From Mucilaginibacter_A sp041088075 (GTDB lineage: Bacteria; Bacteroidota; Bacteroidia; Sphingobacteriales; Sphingobacteriaceae): a stretch of DNA of 64,000 bases. Location: contig NZ_JBGCVY010000014.1 of assembly GCF_041088075.1 (NCBI RefSeq), forward strand, positions 1 to 64,000, in the 5' to 3' direction. This document shows, one piece after another, positions 25,436 to 33,741 of this stretch. Below the pieces are notes generated by a model. It was not told the DNA's origin and ran no database searches. It saw only the letters and a list, made by a program, of their open reading frames with translations. Numbering within the stretch: the first letter of the stretch is position 1; every line of letters starts with the position of its first letter. The translations under genes were made by a program, and so were the position numbers.

Positions 25436-25792
25436 ATGGATATTTACGGTATCAAAAATTGCAACACGGTAAAAAAAGCATTGGACTGGCTGAAAGAAAA
25501 CCAGATCGGATTTATTTTTCATGATTTTAAAAAGGAAGGCGTTGCTGCGGAGAAATTGCAGGAATGGAGCTCCAAAGTTGGTTACGAAAAACTGCTGAAC
25601 AAACAAGGTTTAACCTGGAAACAACTAACTCCGGAAACCAAAGCCACCATCACTGGCGAAAAAGAAGCACTCCAACTTTTGCACGATAAAAACAGTATGA
25701 TCAAAAGGCCGATTTTGGAATTTCAGCATCAACTGGTTTTGGGTTTTGAGGAAGACCGGTATCGGATGCTTCTTTTATCGGGCAAAAGTTAG
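25436..25792 (+). CDS. ArsC/Spx-family reductase-like protein (YffB type)
   Basis: A 118-residue thioredoxin-fold protein. It begins MDIYGIKNCNTVKKALDW, the YffB pattern with one Cys, followed by FHDFKKEGV and KRPILEF with the cis-proline region. Members are related to arsenate reductase but lack proven arsenate activity; a glutathione-dependent reductase role has been suggested. The gene starts nine bases after the TonB receptor gene. Its last codons (RMLLLSGKS) are written by a repeat arm at 25766-25777. Confidence 0.82.
   Translation: MDIYGIKNCNTVKKALDWLKENQIGFIFHDFKKEGVAAEKLQEWSSKVGYEKLLNKQGLTWKQLTPETKATITGEKEALQLLHDKNSMIKRPILEFQHQLVLGFEEDRYRMLLLSGKS
25766..25777 (-). repeat. Dispersed 12-mer in the 3' end of the YffB-like gene
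   Basis: Exact ATGCTTCTTTTA followed by TCGGGC, read in frame as MLLLS near the C-terminus, beyond the conserved domain. Confidence 0.8.
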
Positions 25793-25906
25793 TGCGGTTT
25801 CGTTTCTGTACAAGGTTTTGGTAACAATCACCTTACTTCTCCATTGCTTTTCTGTTTTTATGCTGAATTATGCTTTAATTTAGGCACAGAAATTACCATT
25901 AATCAA

Positions 25907-27958
25907 ATGAAACTAAACTTTTTACCTGCTTTTGCTTTTAGCCTGCTGTTTTTTGCTGACCTGGCTTCGGCACAAACCACGCCACCGGCAACAACACCTG
26001 CCGCTGCCGCAAGAACCGGCCGGCCTGATTTTAACCGCATCCAGGAGCCGCAAATCCAAACCAACTACAATTACCACGATGCTTTTGCGCCGTTTTTCTA
26101 CACGAAAAACGGCAACGAATACCGTTCGGCAGGCGGGCAGCCGGGGCCAAAATACTGGCAAAACCGCGCTGATTATCAGCTTTCTGCTTCGTTAAATGAT
26201 CAAACGAACGAGATCACCGGAACGGAAATTTTGACTTACACCAACAACAGCCCGGATAAATTGGGTTTTCTGTGGATGCAGTTGGACCAAAACTTGTTCC
26301 GCCAGGATTCGCGCGGTTCGGCCATCATCCCGACAACGGGTAGCCGAAACGGTGGCCGCGGCCAGGTTTTTGACGCCGGGTATAAAATTAAGTCGGTAAA
26401 AACAGTATCTGCCGGAAAAGGAAAAGCTACCGAAACCGACGTTAAGTTTATGATTAACGATACGCGGATGCAGGTTTTTCTCCCGCAAAACTTAAATGCA
26501 GGCGGCGGCCAGGTAAAATTAAAGATCGAATACAGTTTTATCGAACCCAATTATGGCTCAGACCGGACGGGTTATCTCGACACCAAAAACGGCAAAATTT
26601 ATACCATTGGGCAATGGTACCCGCGGATGTATGTGTACGACGATGTTTCCGGTTGGAATATGCTGCCATACACAGGCCCGGGCGAGTTTTACTTAGAATA
26701 CGGCGATTTCGATATCAACATTACCGCGCCTGCAAACCATATCGTGGTTTCTTCGGGCGAGTTGCAAAACCCGCAGCAGGTTTATACGGCCGAGCAGTTA
26801 AAACGCTGGGCAGCAGCCGCAAAAAGCGATAAAACGGTAATGATCCGCACGGCAGACGAAGTAACCAACAAAGCCTCCCGCCTGGCCGGAAAACAAACCT
26901 TAACCTGGCATTTCAAACTCAAAAATGCACGCGATGCTTCCTGGGCATCTTCGGCAGCTTTTATAGTGGATGCGGCCAAAATGAATTTGCCAAGCGGCCG
27001 TAAAGCGCTATCTATTTCTGCTTATCCGGTAGAAAGCGTGGGCGATGATGCCTGGGGAAGGTCAACCGAATACACCAAAAAATCCATCGAGTTTAACTCG
27101 GCCAAATGGTACGAGTTTACTTATCCGTCGGCCACAACCGTTGCCGGTATTGTTGGCGGGATGGAATATCCGGGCATTGTTTTTTGCGGGTACAAAGCAA
27201 AAGGCCGTTCGCTTTGGGGCGTAAACGACCATGAGTTTGGCCACAACTGGTTCCCGATGATTGTTGGCTCGAACGAGCGTTTGTACGGCTGGATGGACGA
27301 AGGTTTTAACACGTTTATCAACACGCTTTCTACCGCTAATTTTAACAACGGCGAGTACAAACCGGCCAACCCACCGGACATGCACCGCATTGGCGCTATT
27401 TTTACATCGCCAAACTTGGAGCCAATTTTAAGCCCGGTTGACGGGATAAAAGAAAGAAACAATGGAATTTTGCTTTATTCTAAGCCAAGTGCCGGGTTGG
27501 TTTTGCTGCGCGAACAGATTTTAGGGCCGGAACGTTTTGACCGCGCTTTCCAAACCTACATCAACCGCTGGGCTTTTAAACATCCAACGCCTGATGATTT
27601 TTTCAGGACGATGGAAAATGTTTCAGGCGAAAGCCTGAACTGGTTTTGGCGCGGCTGGTTTCAAAACAACTGGCGTTTAGACCAGGCCGTGCGCGATGTA
27701 AAATATGTGGACAACGACCCGGCAAAAGGCGCATTAATTACGGTTGATAACCTGGAAAAAATGCCAATGCCAATGATTTTGGAAGTGAAAACCGAAAGCG
27801 GCAAAACCGACCGCATCAAACTGCCGGTTGAGATTTGGATGCGTAACACAACTTGGACTTTCCGTTATCCGTCCACCGAAAAAATTGAATCGGTAACTTC
27901 TGACCCTGATAAAGTTTTGCCTGATTTTAACGAAGACAATAACGTTTGGAAAAAATAA
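25907..27958 (+). CDS. Exported M1-family metallopeptidase
   Basis: A 683-residue protein with a signal peptide (LPAFAFSLLFFADLASAQ) and a Pro/Thr/Ala linker. The zinc motif HEFGH is at residues 442-446 and the third ligand Glu465 follows after 18 residues (DEGFNTF), as in M1 aminopeptidases. VGGMEYPGIVF takes the place of the GAMEN exopeptidase motif. The N-terminal beta domain is present; the C-terminal part is short. It probably trims peptides outside the cytoplasm. The ATG at 25907 is chosen because the signal peptide begins there; the frame is open to 25844. Confidence 0.9.
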   Translation: MKLNFLPAFAFSLLFFADLASAQTTPPATTPAAAARTGRPDFNRIQEPQIQTNYNYHDAFAPFFYTKNGNEYRSAGGQPGPKYWQNRADYQLSASLNDQTNEITGTEILTYTNNSPDKLGFLWMQLDQNLFRQDSRGSAIIPTTGSRNGGRGQVFDAGYKIKSVKTVSAGKGKATETDVKFMINDTRMQVFLPQNLNAGGGQVKLKIEYSFIEPNYGSDRTGYLDTKNGKIYTIGQWYPRMYVYDDVSGWNMLPYTGPGEFYLEYGDFDINITAPANHIVVSSGELQNPQQVYTAEQLKRWAAAAKSDKTVMIRTADEVTNKASRLAGKQTLTWHFKLKNARDASWASSAAFIVDAAKMNLPSGRKALSISAYPVESVGDDAWGRSTEYTKKSIEFNSAKWYEFTYPSATTVAGIVGGMEYPGIVFCGYKAKGRSLWGVNDHEFGHNWFPMIVGSNERLYGWMDEGFNTFINTLSTANFNNGEYKPANPPDMHRIGAIFTSPNLEPILSPVDGIKERNNGILLYSKPSAGLVLLREQILGPERFDRAFQTYINRWAFKHPTPDDFFRTMENVSGESLNWFWRGWFQNNWRLDQAVRDVKYVDNDPAKGALITVDNLEKMPMPMILEVKTESGKTDRIKLPVEIWMRNTTWTFRYPSTEKIESVTSDPDKVLPDFNEDNNVWKK

Positions 27959-27978
27959 TTGGCATAAAAAAGTATTGA

Positions 27979-28039
27979 TAAAAGAAGCATTGGGAAACCA
28001 AAGCTTCTTTTTTTTGATGCCCGGTTGATGCTTCTTTTA
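27979..28039. repeat. Two repeat arms and a terminator after the M1 gene
   Basis: TAAAAGAAGCAT at 27979-27990 and ATGCTTCTTTTA at 28028-28039. The first arm also takes part in the hairpin described separately at 27981-28015. The stretch before it, AAAAAAGTATTGA, resembles the one at 14497 and 14563. Confidence 0.85.
27981..28015 (+). terminator. Terminator made from a repeat arm
   Basis: AAAGAAGCATTGG pairs with CCAAAGCTTCTTT around a GAAA tetraloop, with one A-A mismatch, and is followed by a T-run. It lies 22 bases after the M1 peptidase stop. The 5' half of the stem is the dispersed repeat. Confidence 0.75.
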
Positions 28040-28089
28040 TCACCATAAAATTTAACACAACTTTTAATAAAAATTTGGGTTATTGGTAC

Positions 28090-28767
28090 ATGAGCAGCCG
28101 CATATTTTTAATCCTGTTTTTGGTGATTACCGGAAGCGTACAAGCCCAAAATATTTTAAGGGGAACGGTTTACGAAGGAAAATCTTCGCGAAAACTGTCA
28201 AATGTTTTTGTGCGCGACATCAATTCAAAAGAAGTTGCGCTGACCGATAATTCCGGCAACTTCAGCATCCGTACCGTGATCAACCATACGCTGATTTTTT
28301 CTTCGCCGGGCTACGTTTCGGATACGTTGTACCTGGTTGATCTAAGCCCGAAACACATCGAACTTTCGTTCCGCAACATCACTTTAAATACGGTCAATAT
28401 TACTTCATCGCGTTCTTTTAACCCGCGCGAAGAATATCCCGATGTGTACGAAAAAAGCAAATTTGCCCTTTCCCCGTCGCGTATTTTTGGAAAAGAGGCC
28501 AAAGACGCACGCCGTTTGAAACGTTATTTTGAACGGGAAACAGAAGAACGGCAAATAGATTCGATTTTTAATGCCGCTTATGTGAGCAGCGTGGTGCCGC
28601 TAAAAGGCCAGGATTTGGAAAATTTTATGTCGCTGTACCGCCCAACGCTTGCTTTTTTGAAGAAAACGCCTCGTTCTTCGCTTACTTTATACCTCAACGA
28701 CTCGTATAAAAAATTTATGGCCTTGCCGCCCGAAAAGCGTGGCCTGCAAAATTTATCTGCCCAATAA
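28090..28767 (+). CDS. Exported carboxypeptidase-like regulatory domain protein
   Basis: A 225-residue protein with a signal peptide (IFLILFLVITGSVQAQ). The N-terminal half is a CarboxypepD_reg-like beta sandwich (LRGTVYEGKSSRKLSNVFVR, EVALTDNSGNFSIRT). The C-terminal half, with ERETEERQIDSIFNAAYVSS, is helical and unassigned. The family is widespread in Bacteroidetes envelopes and has no fixed function. The ATG at 28090 is chosen over a TTG at 28075. Confidence 0.78.
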   Translation: MSSRIFLILFLVITGSVQAQNILRGTVYEGKSSRKLSNVFVRDINSKEVALTDNSGNFSIRTVINHTLIFSSPGYVSDTLYLVDLSPKHIELSFRNITLNTVNITSSRSFNPREEYPDVYEKSKFALSPSRIFGKEAKDARRLKRYFERETEERQIDSIFNAAYVSSVVPLKGQDLENFMSLYRPTLAFLKKTPRSSLTLYLNDSYKKFMALPPEKRGLQNLSAQ

Positions 28768-28826
28768 AAAATATCGGATAAGGTAATACGCTGTACCTCG
28801 TTATAGTGCGAAACACAAAATTTTAT

Positions 28827-29327
28827 ATGATAAAAGAAGCACAGCAAATTTTACTTCGGCCGGTTGTTTTTTCCTGTTTTATATTGCTGCTGAGTTTAGG
28901 CATGGCAAACCAGTCTTCGGCACAAATATTAACTACCGGCGTTGCTGTACAGGACAGGATTTTGGGCAAATGGATGTCCGAAGAAAAAAACGTAATGGTG
29001 CAGGTTTATAAAAATGGCGACAAGTACGCGGCCAAATTGATTTGGTTTGATGATTCGGACGATAAATCCAAACCGATGAACTCCAGGATTGATTACAAAA
29101 ACCCGAATTCCGCATTACGAAACCGGAAACTGCTCGGAATGGAAGTGGTGGACAATTTAGCGTACAACCCGCAAACCAATTCTTGGGAAAACGGCATGAT
29201 CTACGATGCCAAAAACGGGCGGACCTGGAGTTCGGCGGCCAGCATCACCAACGAAGGCGTTTTGAAAGTTACCGGCTACTGGCACTTTAAATTCATCGGT
29301 AAAACCATGACTTTTAAAAGGGTATAA
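28827..29327 (+). CDS. Exported DUF2147 protein
   Basis: A 166-residue protein with a signal peptide (FSCFILLLSLGMANQSSAQ) and a DUF2147 domain: ILGKWMSEEKNVMVQVYKNG, YAAKLIWF, RKLLGMEVVDNL and GMIYDAKNGRTW. The family is a small lipocalin-like beta barrel of unknown role. The ATG at 28827 starts within a near copy of the dispersed repeat (ATGATAAAAGAAGCACAG), read MIKEAQ. A GTG at 28806 in frame is less likely. A full repeat arm follows five bases after the stop, at 29332. Confidence 0.75.
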   Translation: MIKEAQQILLRPVVFSCFILLLSLGMANQSSAQILTTGVAVQDRILGKWMSEEKNVMVQVYKNGDKYAAKLIWFDDSDDKSKPMNSRIDYKNPNSALRNRKLLGMEVVDNLAYNPQTNSWENGMIYDAKNGRTWSSAASITNEGVLKVTGYWHFKFIGKTMTFKRV

Positions 29328-29331
29328 GTTG

Positions 29332-29343
29332 ATGCTTCTTTTA
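29332..29343 (-). repeat. Dispersed 12-mer repeat, single arm
   Basis: ATGCTTCTTTTA five bases after the DUF2147 stop, followed by TCGGCATAAATTC. No facing arm is seen. Confidence 0.85.
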
Positions 29344-29364
29344 TCGGCATAAATTCAGCAAAAC

Positions 29365-29724
29365 ATGATCAAAGCTTACCAATTGATAACTGGTGCAGAC
29401 GGGCATTCGCATATTGTTTCTGGCCATGTTGCCGAAAACTTTAGCAGCAAAGCCATTGCCATTCATTTTAAAGAAACTGCCGCCAGGCAATATTATGATT
29501 GGCACCCTGCGCCCAAAACCCAATTCGTGCTTACCTTAACAGGTTCGTTAGAATTTACTGTTTTTAGCGGCAAAAAATTTGTGTTGAAAGCAGGCGAAGT
29601 TTTGCTTGCAATGGATACCAAAGGCAGCGGCCATACCTGGCAAATGCTGGGCGACGAGCCCTGGAGGCGTGCGTATGTTGTTTTTGAAGAAGGTGAGAAT
29701 GTTGGTTTTGTAGCGGATGTTTAA
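29365..29724 (+). CDS. Cupin-like protein
   Basis: A 119-residue single-domain protein. The two cupin motifs can be traced: YDWHPAPKTQFVLTLTGSLE with G at the usual place, and AGEVLLAMDTKGSGHTWQML with one His. The metal-ligand set is incomplete (no HxH), so binding of a metal is uncertain. No substrate is known. It stands alone, with 40 bases to the repeat arm upstream. Confidence 0.7.
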   Translation: MIKAYQLITGADGHSHIVSGHVAENFSSKAIAIHFKETAARQYYDWHPAPKTQFVLTLTGSLEFTVFSGKKFVLKAGEVLLAMDTKGSGHTWQMLGDEPWRRAYVVFEEGENVGFVADV

Positions 29725-29742
29725 GCTGAAAAAACAACTTTC

Positions 29743-30144
29743 TTATTTTTTAACAGAATTTAGCTTCAACCAATTTTGCACGGTTTCCAATGCTTGGTTT
29801 CCCGAAGCTACCGAAAGAATAAAATCAGTTAAAATTTCATCGTTTATCTGGCTGTTAAGTTGATAGCCGTTAAGCTTTAAAAAAAGTAAACCGGCTTCAA
29901 GGCCGGTGCGTTTATTTCCATCAGAAAAAATGTGATTAGCAATAATATTGAACATATATAATCCTGCTTTATCATGAATAGAAGGATAAAGTGGTTGCTC
30001 AAATATTTCTGCAAATACAGCATCAACTAAATAATCAAGAGCAGGTTCGTTTAACAAATTATATGGTGGAACAAAGTTGCCACCATGAGATGAAAGTGTT
30101 AGCCTGTTAATTGTGGTAATTTGCTTTTTACTTAAATAAAGCAT
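29743..30144 (-). CDS. Doc-type (Fic family) toxin
   Basis: A 133-residue death-on-curing toxin. The Fic core is HIFSDGNKRTGLEAGLLFLK, matching HxFx(D/N)(A/G)N(K/G)R with the catalytic His. HDKAGLYMFNIIAN precedes it. Doc proteins phosphorylate EF-Tu. Its ATG overlaps the antitoxin stop as TAATG. It is a paralogue of the frameshifted copy at 31403-31803. Confidence 0.88.
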   Translation of the reverse strand: MLYLSKKQITTINRLTLSSHGGNFVPPYNLLNEPALDYLVDAVFAEIFEQPLYPSIHDKAGLYMFNIIANHIFSDGNKRTGLEAGLLFLKLNGYQLNSQINDEILTDFILSVASGNQALETVQNWLKLNSVKK

Positions 30145-30317
30145 TACGCGAGAGCTTTAAAAGTAGCTTCGTATTTAGCAAAATCTTCTTTTACTAAACG
30201 TTCAAATTCAGCTTCTTCCAGCAAAAGTGCAGTCTTTATGGTTTCCCTGTCTTTTGGAGCCATTGTGTTTACAATCTCCAAAACTTCTTCTACAGTATAG
30301 TTATGTTGTGATTCCAT
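30144..30317 (-). CDS. Antitoxin of the Doc-type module
   Basis: A 57-residue protein, too short for usual cut-offs: MESQHNYTVEEVLEIVNTMA and so on, ending YEATFKALA. It resembles the antitoxin at 31803-31985 in its first 15 and last 10 residues. It precedes the toxin and overlaps its start by one base (TAATG). Neutralising function is inferred from the position. Confidence 0.78.
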   Translation of the reverse strand: MESQHNYTVEEVLEIVNTMAPKDRETIKTALLLEEAEFERLVKEDFAKYEATFKALA

Positions 30318-30362
30318 TTTTTGATAGTTTGATTAGTAAACCTACTAAAAATTAAACTATAA

Positions 30363-30395
30363 AAAAGGCTGCCCATTGGTTAAGAACAGCCTTTT
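30363..30395. terminator. Terminator between the antitoxin and OmpA-like gene
   Basis: AAAAGGCTG and CAGCCTTTT pair around a 15-base loop. It lies 25 bases after the OmpA-like stop on the minus strand. Confidence 0.7.
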
Positions 30396-30419
30396 GTAAA
30401 ATATGATTTTCAGTTTAAT

Positions 30420-31280
30420 TTATTTCGTTTTCTCCGGCGCTTTGCCAATCAAATCCATAAACTGGTCTAATTTTGGTGTGATGATAATTTGCGTGCGCCT
30501 GTTTTTAATCCTGCCGGCTTCGGTGCTGTTGTCTGCAATTGGGTTGTATTGGCCACGGCCGCCAGCAGTCAAACGTTTTGGGTCAACGTTGTAAGTATTT
30601 TGCAAAGCCTGCACAACAGAAGAAGCGCGTAAAGTACTCAAGTCCCAATTGTTGCGGATGTTTTTTGCCGTAATTGGCACATTGTCGGTATTGCCTTCAA
30701 TCAACACATCATAGTTGTTGTAGTCCATAATGATCTTGGCAATCTTGCTCAAGGTTTCGCCTGATTTATCCGAAATCTCATAACTGCCGGATTTGTACAG
30801 CATATTGTCCGAAAGCGAAATATAAACCACGCCTTTCAACACCTGCACATCCACGTCTTTCATTTCCTGTTGGCTTAAAGAACGTGTTAAATTGTTGGTC
30901 AAAACCAAATTAAGCGAATCGCTTTTGTTTTTGGTATTGATCAATTGCTGGATGTATTTGTTTGAGCTGTTGATCTCATCAACCAATTTAGAAACGTTTA
31001 CATTCCCTTGGCTGCTGGCGTTTAAGGCTTTGGTTAAAGCATCTTGCAGGGATTTGGAATTTGCCCTTTCAGAAGCTAACTGTTCTTCCAAACTTGCAAC
31101 GCGGTTGGTCAGCACGGCTACATTGCGTTCGCTTAATAAATACTTGCCGTTCAGGTTGCGCGTGTTGCTGTCTAATTGGTTGTAGCTGGTTTGCAGTTGC
31201 TGGTACTTTTTTGTGCTGACACAACTTTGGGCCAGTACGGCAACCAAAAGCAGTGCCGGTATTGATCGTTTAAATTTCAT
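30420..31280 (-). CDS. OmpA-family lipoprotein with coiled coil
   Basis: A 286-residue protein. A lipoprotein signal ends at Cys in VLAQSCVSTKKYQQ. A coiled coil follows (VAVLTNRVASLEEQLASERA) and then the OmpA C-terminal peptidoglycan-binding domain: IEGNTDNVPI, NNWDLSTLRASSVVQAL, LTAGGRGQYNPIADN and RIKNRRTQIII. It would tether the outer membrane to the peptidoglycan. The toxin-antitoxin modules on both sides are likely later insertions or a duplication around this gene. Confidence 0.88.
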   Translation of the reverse strand: MKFKRSIPALLLVAVLAQSCVSTKKYQQLQTSYNQLDSNTRNLNGKYLLSERNVAVLTNRVASLEEQLASERANSKSLQDALTKALNASSQGNVNVSKLVDEINSSNKYIQQLINTKNKSDSLNLVLTNNLTRSLSQQEMKDVDVQVLKGVVYISLSDNMLYKSGSYEISDKSGETLSKIAKIIMDYNNYDVLIEGNTDNVPITAKNIRNNWDLSTLRASSVVQALQNTYNVDPKRLTAGGRGQYNPIADNSTEAGRIKNRRTQIIITPKLDQFMDLIGKAPEKTK

Positions 31281-31402
31281 GGGCTAATAATTTGAGTGTT
31301 TAAAATGATGTTTTAACTTGCTAAACTACAAAAATGTTTGATTGTGTAGCTGGTAGGGTTTGTACGTTTAGCTGTTATTGAAGTTGACGCTTTATAACCG
31401 AA

Positions 31403-31803
31403 TTATTTTTTAACAGAATTTAACATTAGCCAGGTTTGTACGGTTTCTAAAGTATGTTCTCCCGAAGCGACAGAAATTATAAAGTCGGTCAGGATTTGGT
31501 TGGTAACAGCATCGTTTAATTGATAGCCGTTAAATTCAAGAAATAAAAGGCAAGCATCAAGACCTGTGCGTTTATTGCCATCTGTAAATATATGGTTTGA
31601 TATAATATTGAAAAGATATAAGCCAGCTTTGTGATGTATTTCCGGGCACATTGGTTCTCCAAACAGTACTGCATCAACAATGTCAACCAAATATTCTAAA
31701 AAACTTTCATGCAAATAATTGTATGCAGGAACATAATTTCCTCCAAATCTTGCAATATTGTTTTTATTGAGAAAGCTATTTCTTCTTTAGTAAGCAAGCG
31801 CAT
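31403..31803 (-). pseudogene. Doc-type toxin, frameshifted
   Basis: A second Fic/Doc toxin with the core HIFTDGNKRTGLDACLLFLE. The expected start at 31803 overlaps the antitoxin stop as TAATG and gives MRLLTKEEIAFSIK, matching the start of the intact paralogue. The frame then shifts: the next frame continues ARFGGNYVPAYNYLHE. The spacing to GGN matches the paralogue (11 residues after Ile9) if one base is missing, most simply one A of the run at 31761-31765. An internal ATG at 31714 could give a 103-residue fragment with the whole Fic motif. Confidence 0.8.
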
Positions 31804-31985
31804 TAGGCAAGCGTTTTATAAGTTGCTTCGTATTTTTGATGAAAAGGAGAAATTTTATCTAATATTTCTTTTTCATTTAACAGCGATTTCTGAATTTCTT
31901 CTTGCACTTTTTTCCTGTCTTCTGGTTTTAAAGTCAGTGCAATTTCTAAAACTTCTTCTACCGTGTAATTGTGGTTTAAATCCAT
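31803..31985 (-). CDS. Antitoxin of the second Doc-type module
   Basis: A 60-residue protein, MDLNHNYTVEEVLEIALTLK and so on, ending YEATYKTLA. It is a paralogue of the antitoxin at 30144-30317. The gene is intact while its toxin is frameshifted, the state expected when a toxin is lost first. Confidence 0.78.
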   Translation of the reverse strand: MDLNHNYTVEEVLEIALTLKPEDRKKVQEEIQKSLLNEKEILDKISPFHQKYEATYKTLA

Positions 31986-32066
31986 TTTGATTGATATTTG
32001 ATAAGTAAATTTACAAAGAATTTTATAGAAACCTTTCTAAATGCTAACGCACTAACTTTTAGCCGG

Positions 32067-32078
32067 TAAAAGAAGTAT
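32067..32078 (+). repeat. Dispersed repeat arm, C to T variant
   Basis: TAAAAGAAGTAT preceded by TTTTAGCCGG, in the gap after the endonuclease III-like gene. It agrees with the consensus except at position 10. Confidence 0.75.
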
Positions 32079-32096
32079 GGCAAAAGCTTAAACAAT

Positions 32097-32798
32097 TTAT
32101 TGATGAACCAAACTTTGTCCGGTTGGGCAAAGATCCAACAACACGCAATTCTTGCAATCCGGTTTAAAATGGAAGCATGTTTTTTGCCCGTGCCGCATCA
32201 TCACCTGGTGGTTGTCGTACATTTCCTGGGCGGTAAAACCTGGCGGCAACAAGTTTTCTAATACGCGGTTTGCTTTAGCTTCCCCAATTTTGGCATCAAT
32301 AATTCCCAAACGCACGGCAACACGGAAATGGTGCGAATCAACCGGCAAAGCTTTCGCACGCAAATTACTGAAAGACATCACGGCAGCACTGGTTTTCGGG
32401 CCAACGCCGGGCAACTCTTCCAACCATTTTCGGGCAGCGGCAACATCCATTTCCGACAAAAAATCTAAAGATAGCGTACCGCAACGTTCGGCTATCAAAC
32501 TTAAAATTTGTTGTAACCGCGGTGCCTTTTGCTCCGGCCAGGTGCAAGGATTGATGGCAGTTTGTACCTCATTGGTTGCTGCATCGCGTACGTTTTCCCA
32601 AGAGCCAAAAATGTTGCGCAAGTTGTTAAAAGCCAAAGCCGAATCCTTATTTTTAGTTCGGTGCGATAACAGTGCCGATACCAATTCGCTCAACGGGTCC
32701 AAATCGTGAAAATATTTGATCTGACTGCCATAAACTTCAGATAAACGCTGGTGAACTTCTAATACAAATTCTTCTTTGTTGGGGATTATGGTTAGCAT
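32097..32798 (-). CDS. Endonuclease III-family DNA glycosylase
   Basis: A 233-residue HhH-GPD protein. The helix-hairpin-helix is LEELPGVGPKTSAAVMSFS with the catalytic-type Lys, and PVDSHHFRV holds the conserved Asp. A C-terminal 4Fe-4S motif, CFHFKPDCKNCVLLDLC (C-x6-C-x2-C-x5-C), is complete. It probably removes oxidised pyrimidines; substrate class beyond that cannot be set. The ATG at 32798 (MLTIIPNKEEF) is chosen. The frame is open to 32873, but the extra residues are unlike the family. Confidence 0.85.
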   Translation of the reverse strand: MLTIIPNKEEFVLEVHQRLSEVYGSQIKYFHDLDPLSELVSALLSHRTKNKDSALAFNNLRNIFGSWENVRDAATNEVQTAINPCTWPEQKAPRLQQILSLIAERCGTLSLDFLSEMDVAAARKWLEELPGVGPKTSAAVMSFSNLRAKALPVDSHHFRVAVRLGIIDAKIGEAKANRVLENLLPPGFTAQEMYDNHQVMMRHGQKTCFHFKPDCKNCVLLDLCPTGQSLVHQ

Positions 32799-33180
32799 AA
32801 GGTTTAGCAAAAATTGTATGGTAACAGAAGCATTATGGTAAAACGCTTCTTTTCTTTTGTAAATTATTAACAAGATGATACTTGATCCTGTTTTGAGTCT
32901 TAGCCAACTCTTTTAACTTATACTTTAATTGATTGTTAGTTTGGGTTCAATTGGATAGGCTAAGTAAAATTGCTAAACGGTTTGATAATGCTCAAAAGAC
33001 TTGAATAATCAGTAATGCTGTTTTTATCCATTAAAAATTGGTGTGCTGGTTTTTATAATGAAAACAAGAAGTTTTATAAATGTTTTTGGTTAGATGTAAT
33101 GCAAAAAGAAACTTGGATGATTTATAATTTATATCAGAGTCAAGTACGAACTATAAATTGTTTTAAGGATTGCCATCGTC

Positions 33181-33192
33181 ATACTTCTTTTA
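33181..33192 (-). repeat. Dispersed repeat arm, C to T variant
   Basis: ATACTTCTTTTA followed by CCACCCAAAAATC, so the AAAAAT box is conserved. It lies 30 bases upstream of the rpsL promoter. Confidence 0.8.
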
Positions 33193-33221
33193 CCACCCAA
33201 AAATCTTTTTCCTCCAACCGC

Positions 33222-33252
33222 TTGATTATCAAAATTAAAGTTGCTACTTTTG
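33222..33252 (+). promoter_or_regulatory. Promoter of the rpsL operon
   Basis: TTG at 33222-33224 and TACTTTTG at 33245-33252, separated by 20 bases. This fits the Bacteroidetes housekeeping consensus TTTG / TAnnTTTG. It lies about 48 bases upstream of rpsL. Confidence 0.7.
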
Positions 33253-33299
33253 CAGTCCTTTTAATATAAGGAAAATACTGTAAACATTTAAAAGCAAAA

Positions 33300-33722
33300 A
33301 TGCCTACTATTCAGCAATTAGTTAGAAAAGGTAGAGTAGCTATGGTTGACAAGAGTAAGTCGCCAGCGTTGGACAGCTGTCCACAGCGAAGAGGTGTGTG
33401 CACACGTGTGTACACCACTACCCCTAAAAAACCAAACTCAGCCATGCGTAAAGTTGCCCGTGTCCGTTTAACCAACGGCAAAGAGGTGAATGCGTATATC
33501 CCCGGCGAAGGCCACAATTTACAGGAACACTCGATCGTTTTGATCCGCGGTGGCCGGGTAAAAGATTTACCAGGCGTTCGTTATCACATTATCCGTGGCG
33601 CGCTTGATACTTCAGGTGTTGCAGGCCGTAACCAACGTCGTTCCAAATACGGAACGAAACGCCCTAAACCAGGTCAGCCAGCGGTAGCGGCAAAAGGTGC
33701 ACCAGCTAAGAAAAAGAAATAA
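33300..33722 (+). CDS. rpsL: Ribosomal protein S12
   Basis: 140 residues. CPQRRGVCTRVYTTTPKKPN, then GEGHNLQEHSIVLIRGGRV and DLPGVRYHIIRGALDTSGV are the decoding-centre signatures. S12 monitors codon-anticodon pairing and is the site of streptomycin resistance (the Lys in TPKKPN). It has a basic tail ending AKKKK. First gene of the str operon. Confidence 0.97.
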   Translation: MPTIQQLVRKGRVAMVDKSKSPALDSCPQRRGVCTRVYTTTPKKPNSAMRKVARVRLTNGKEVNAYIPGEGHNLQEHSIVLIRGGRVKDLPGVRYHIIRGALDTSGVAGRNQRRSKYGTKRPKPGQPAVAAKGAPAKKKK

Positions 33723-33741
33723 GAATAGGAGGATTTAAGCA

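Larger units (their letters stand above)
32799..33299. other. Upstream region of the str operon
   Basis: About 500 bases without a recognisable gene. It contains degenerate repeat arms near 32822 and 33018, a variant arm at 33181-33192, and the promoter of rpsL at 33222-33252. Confidence 0.6.
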
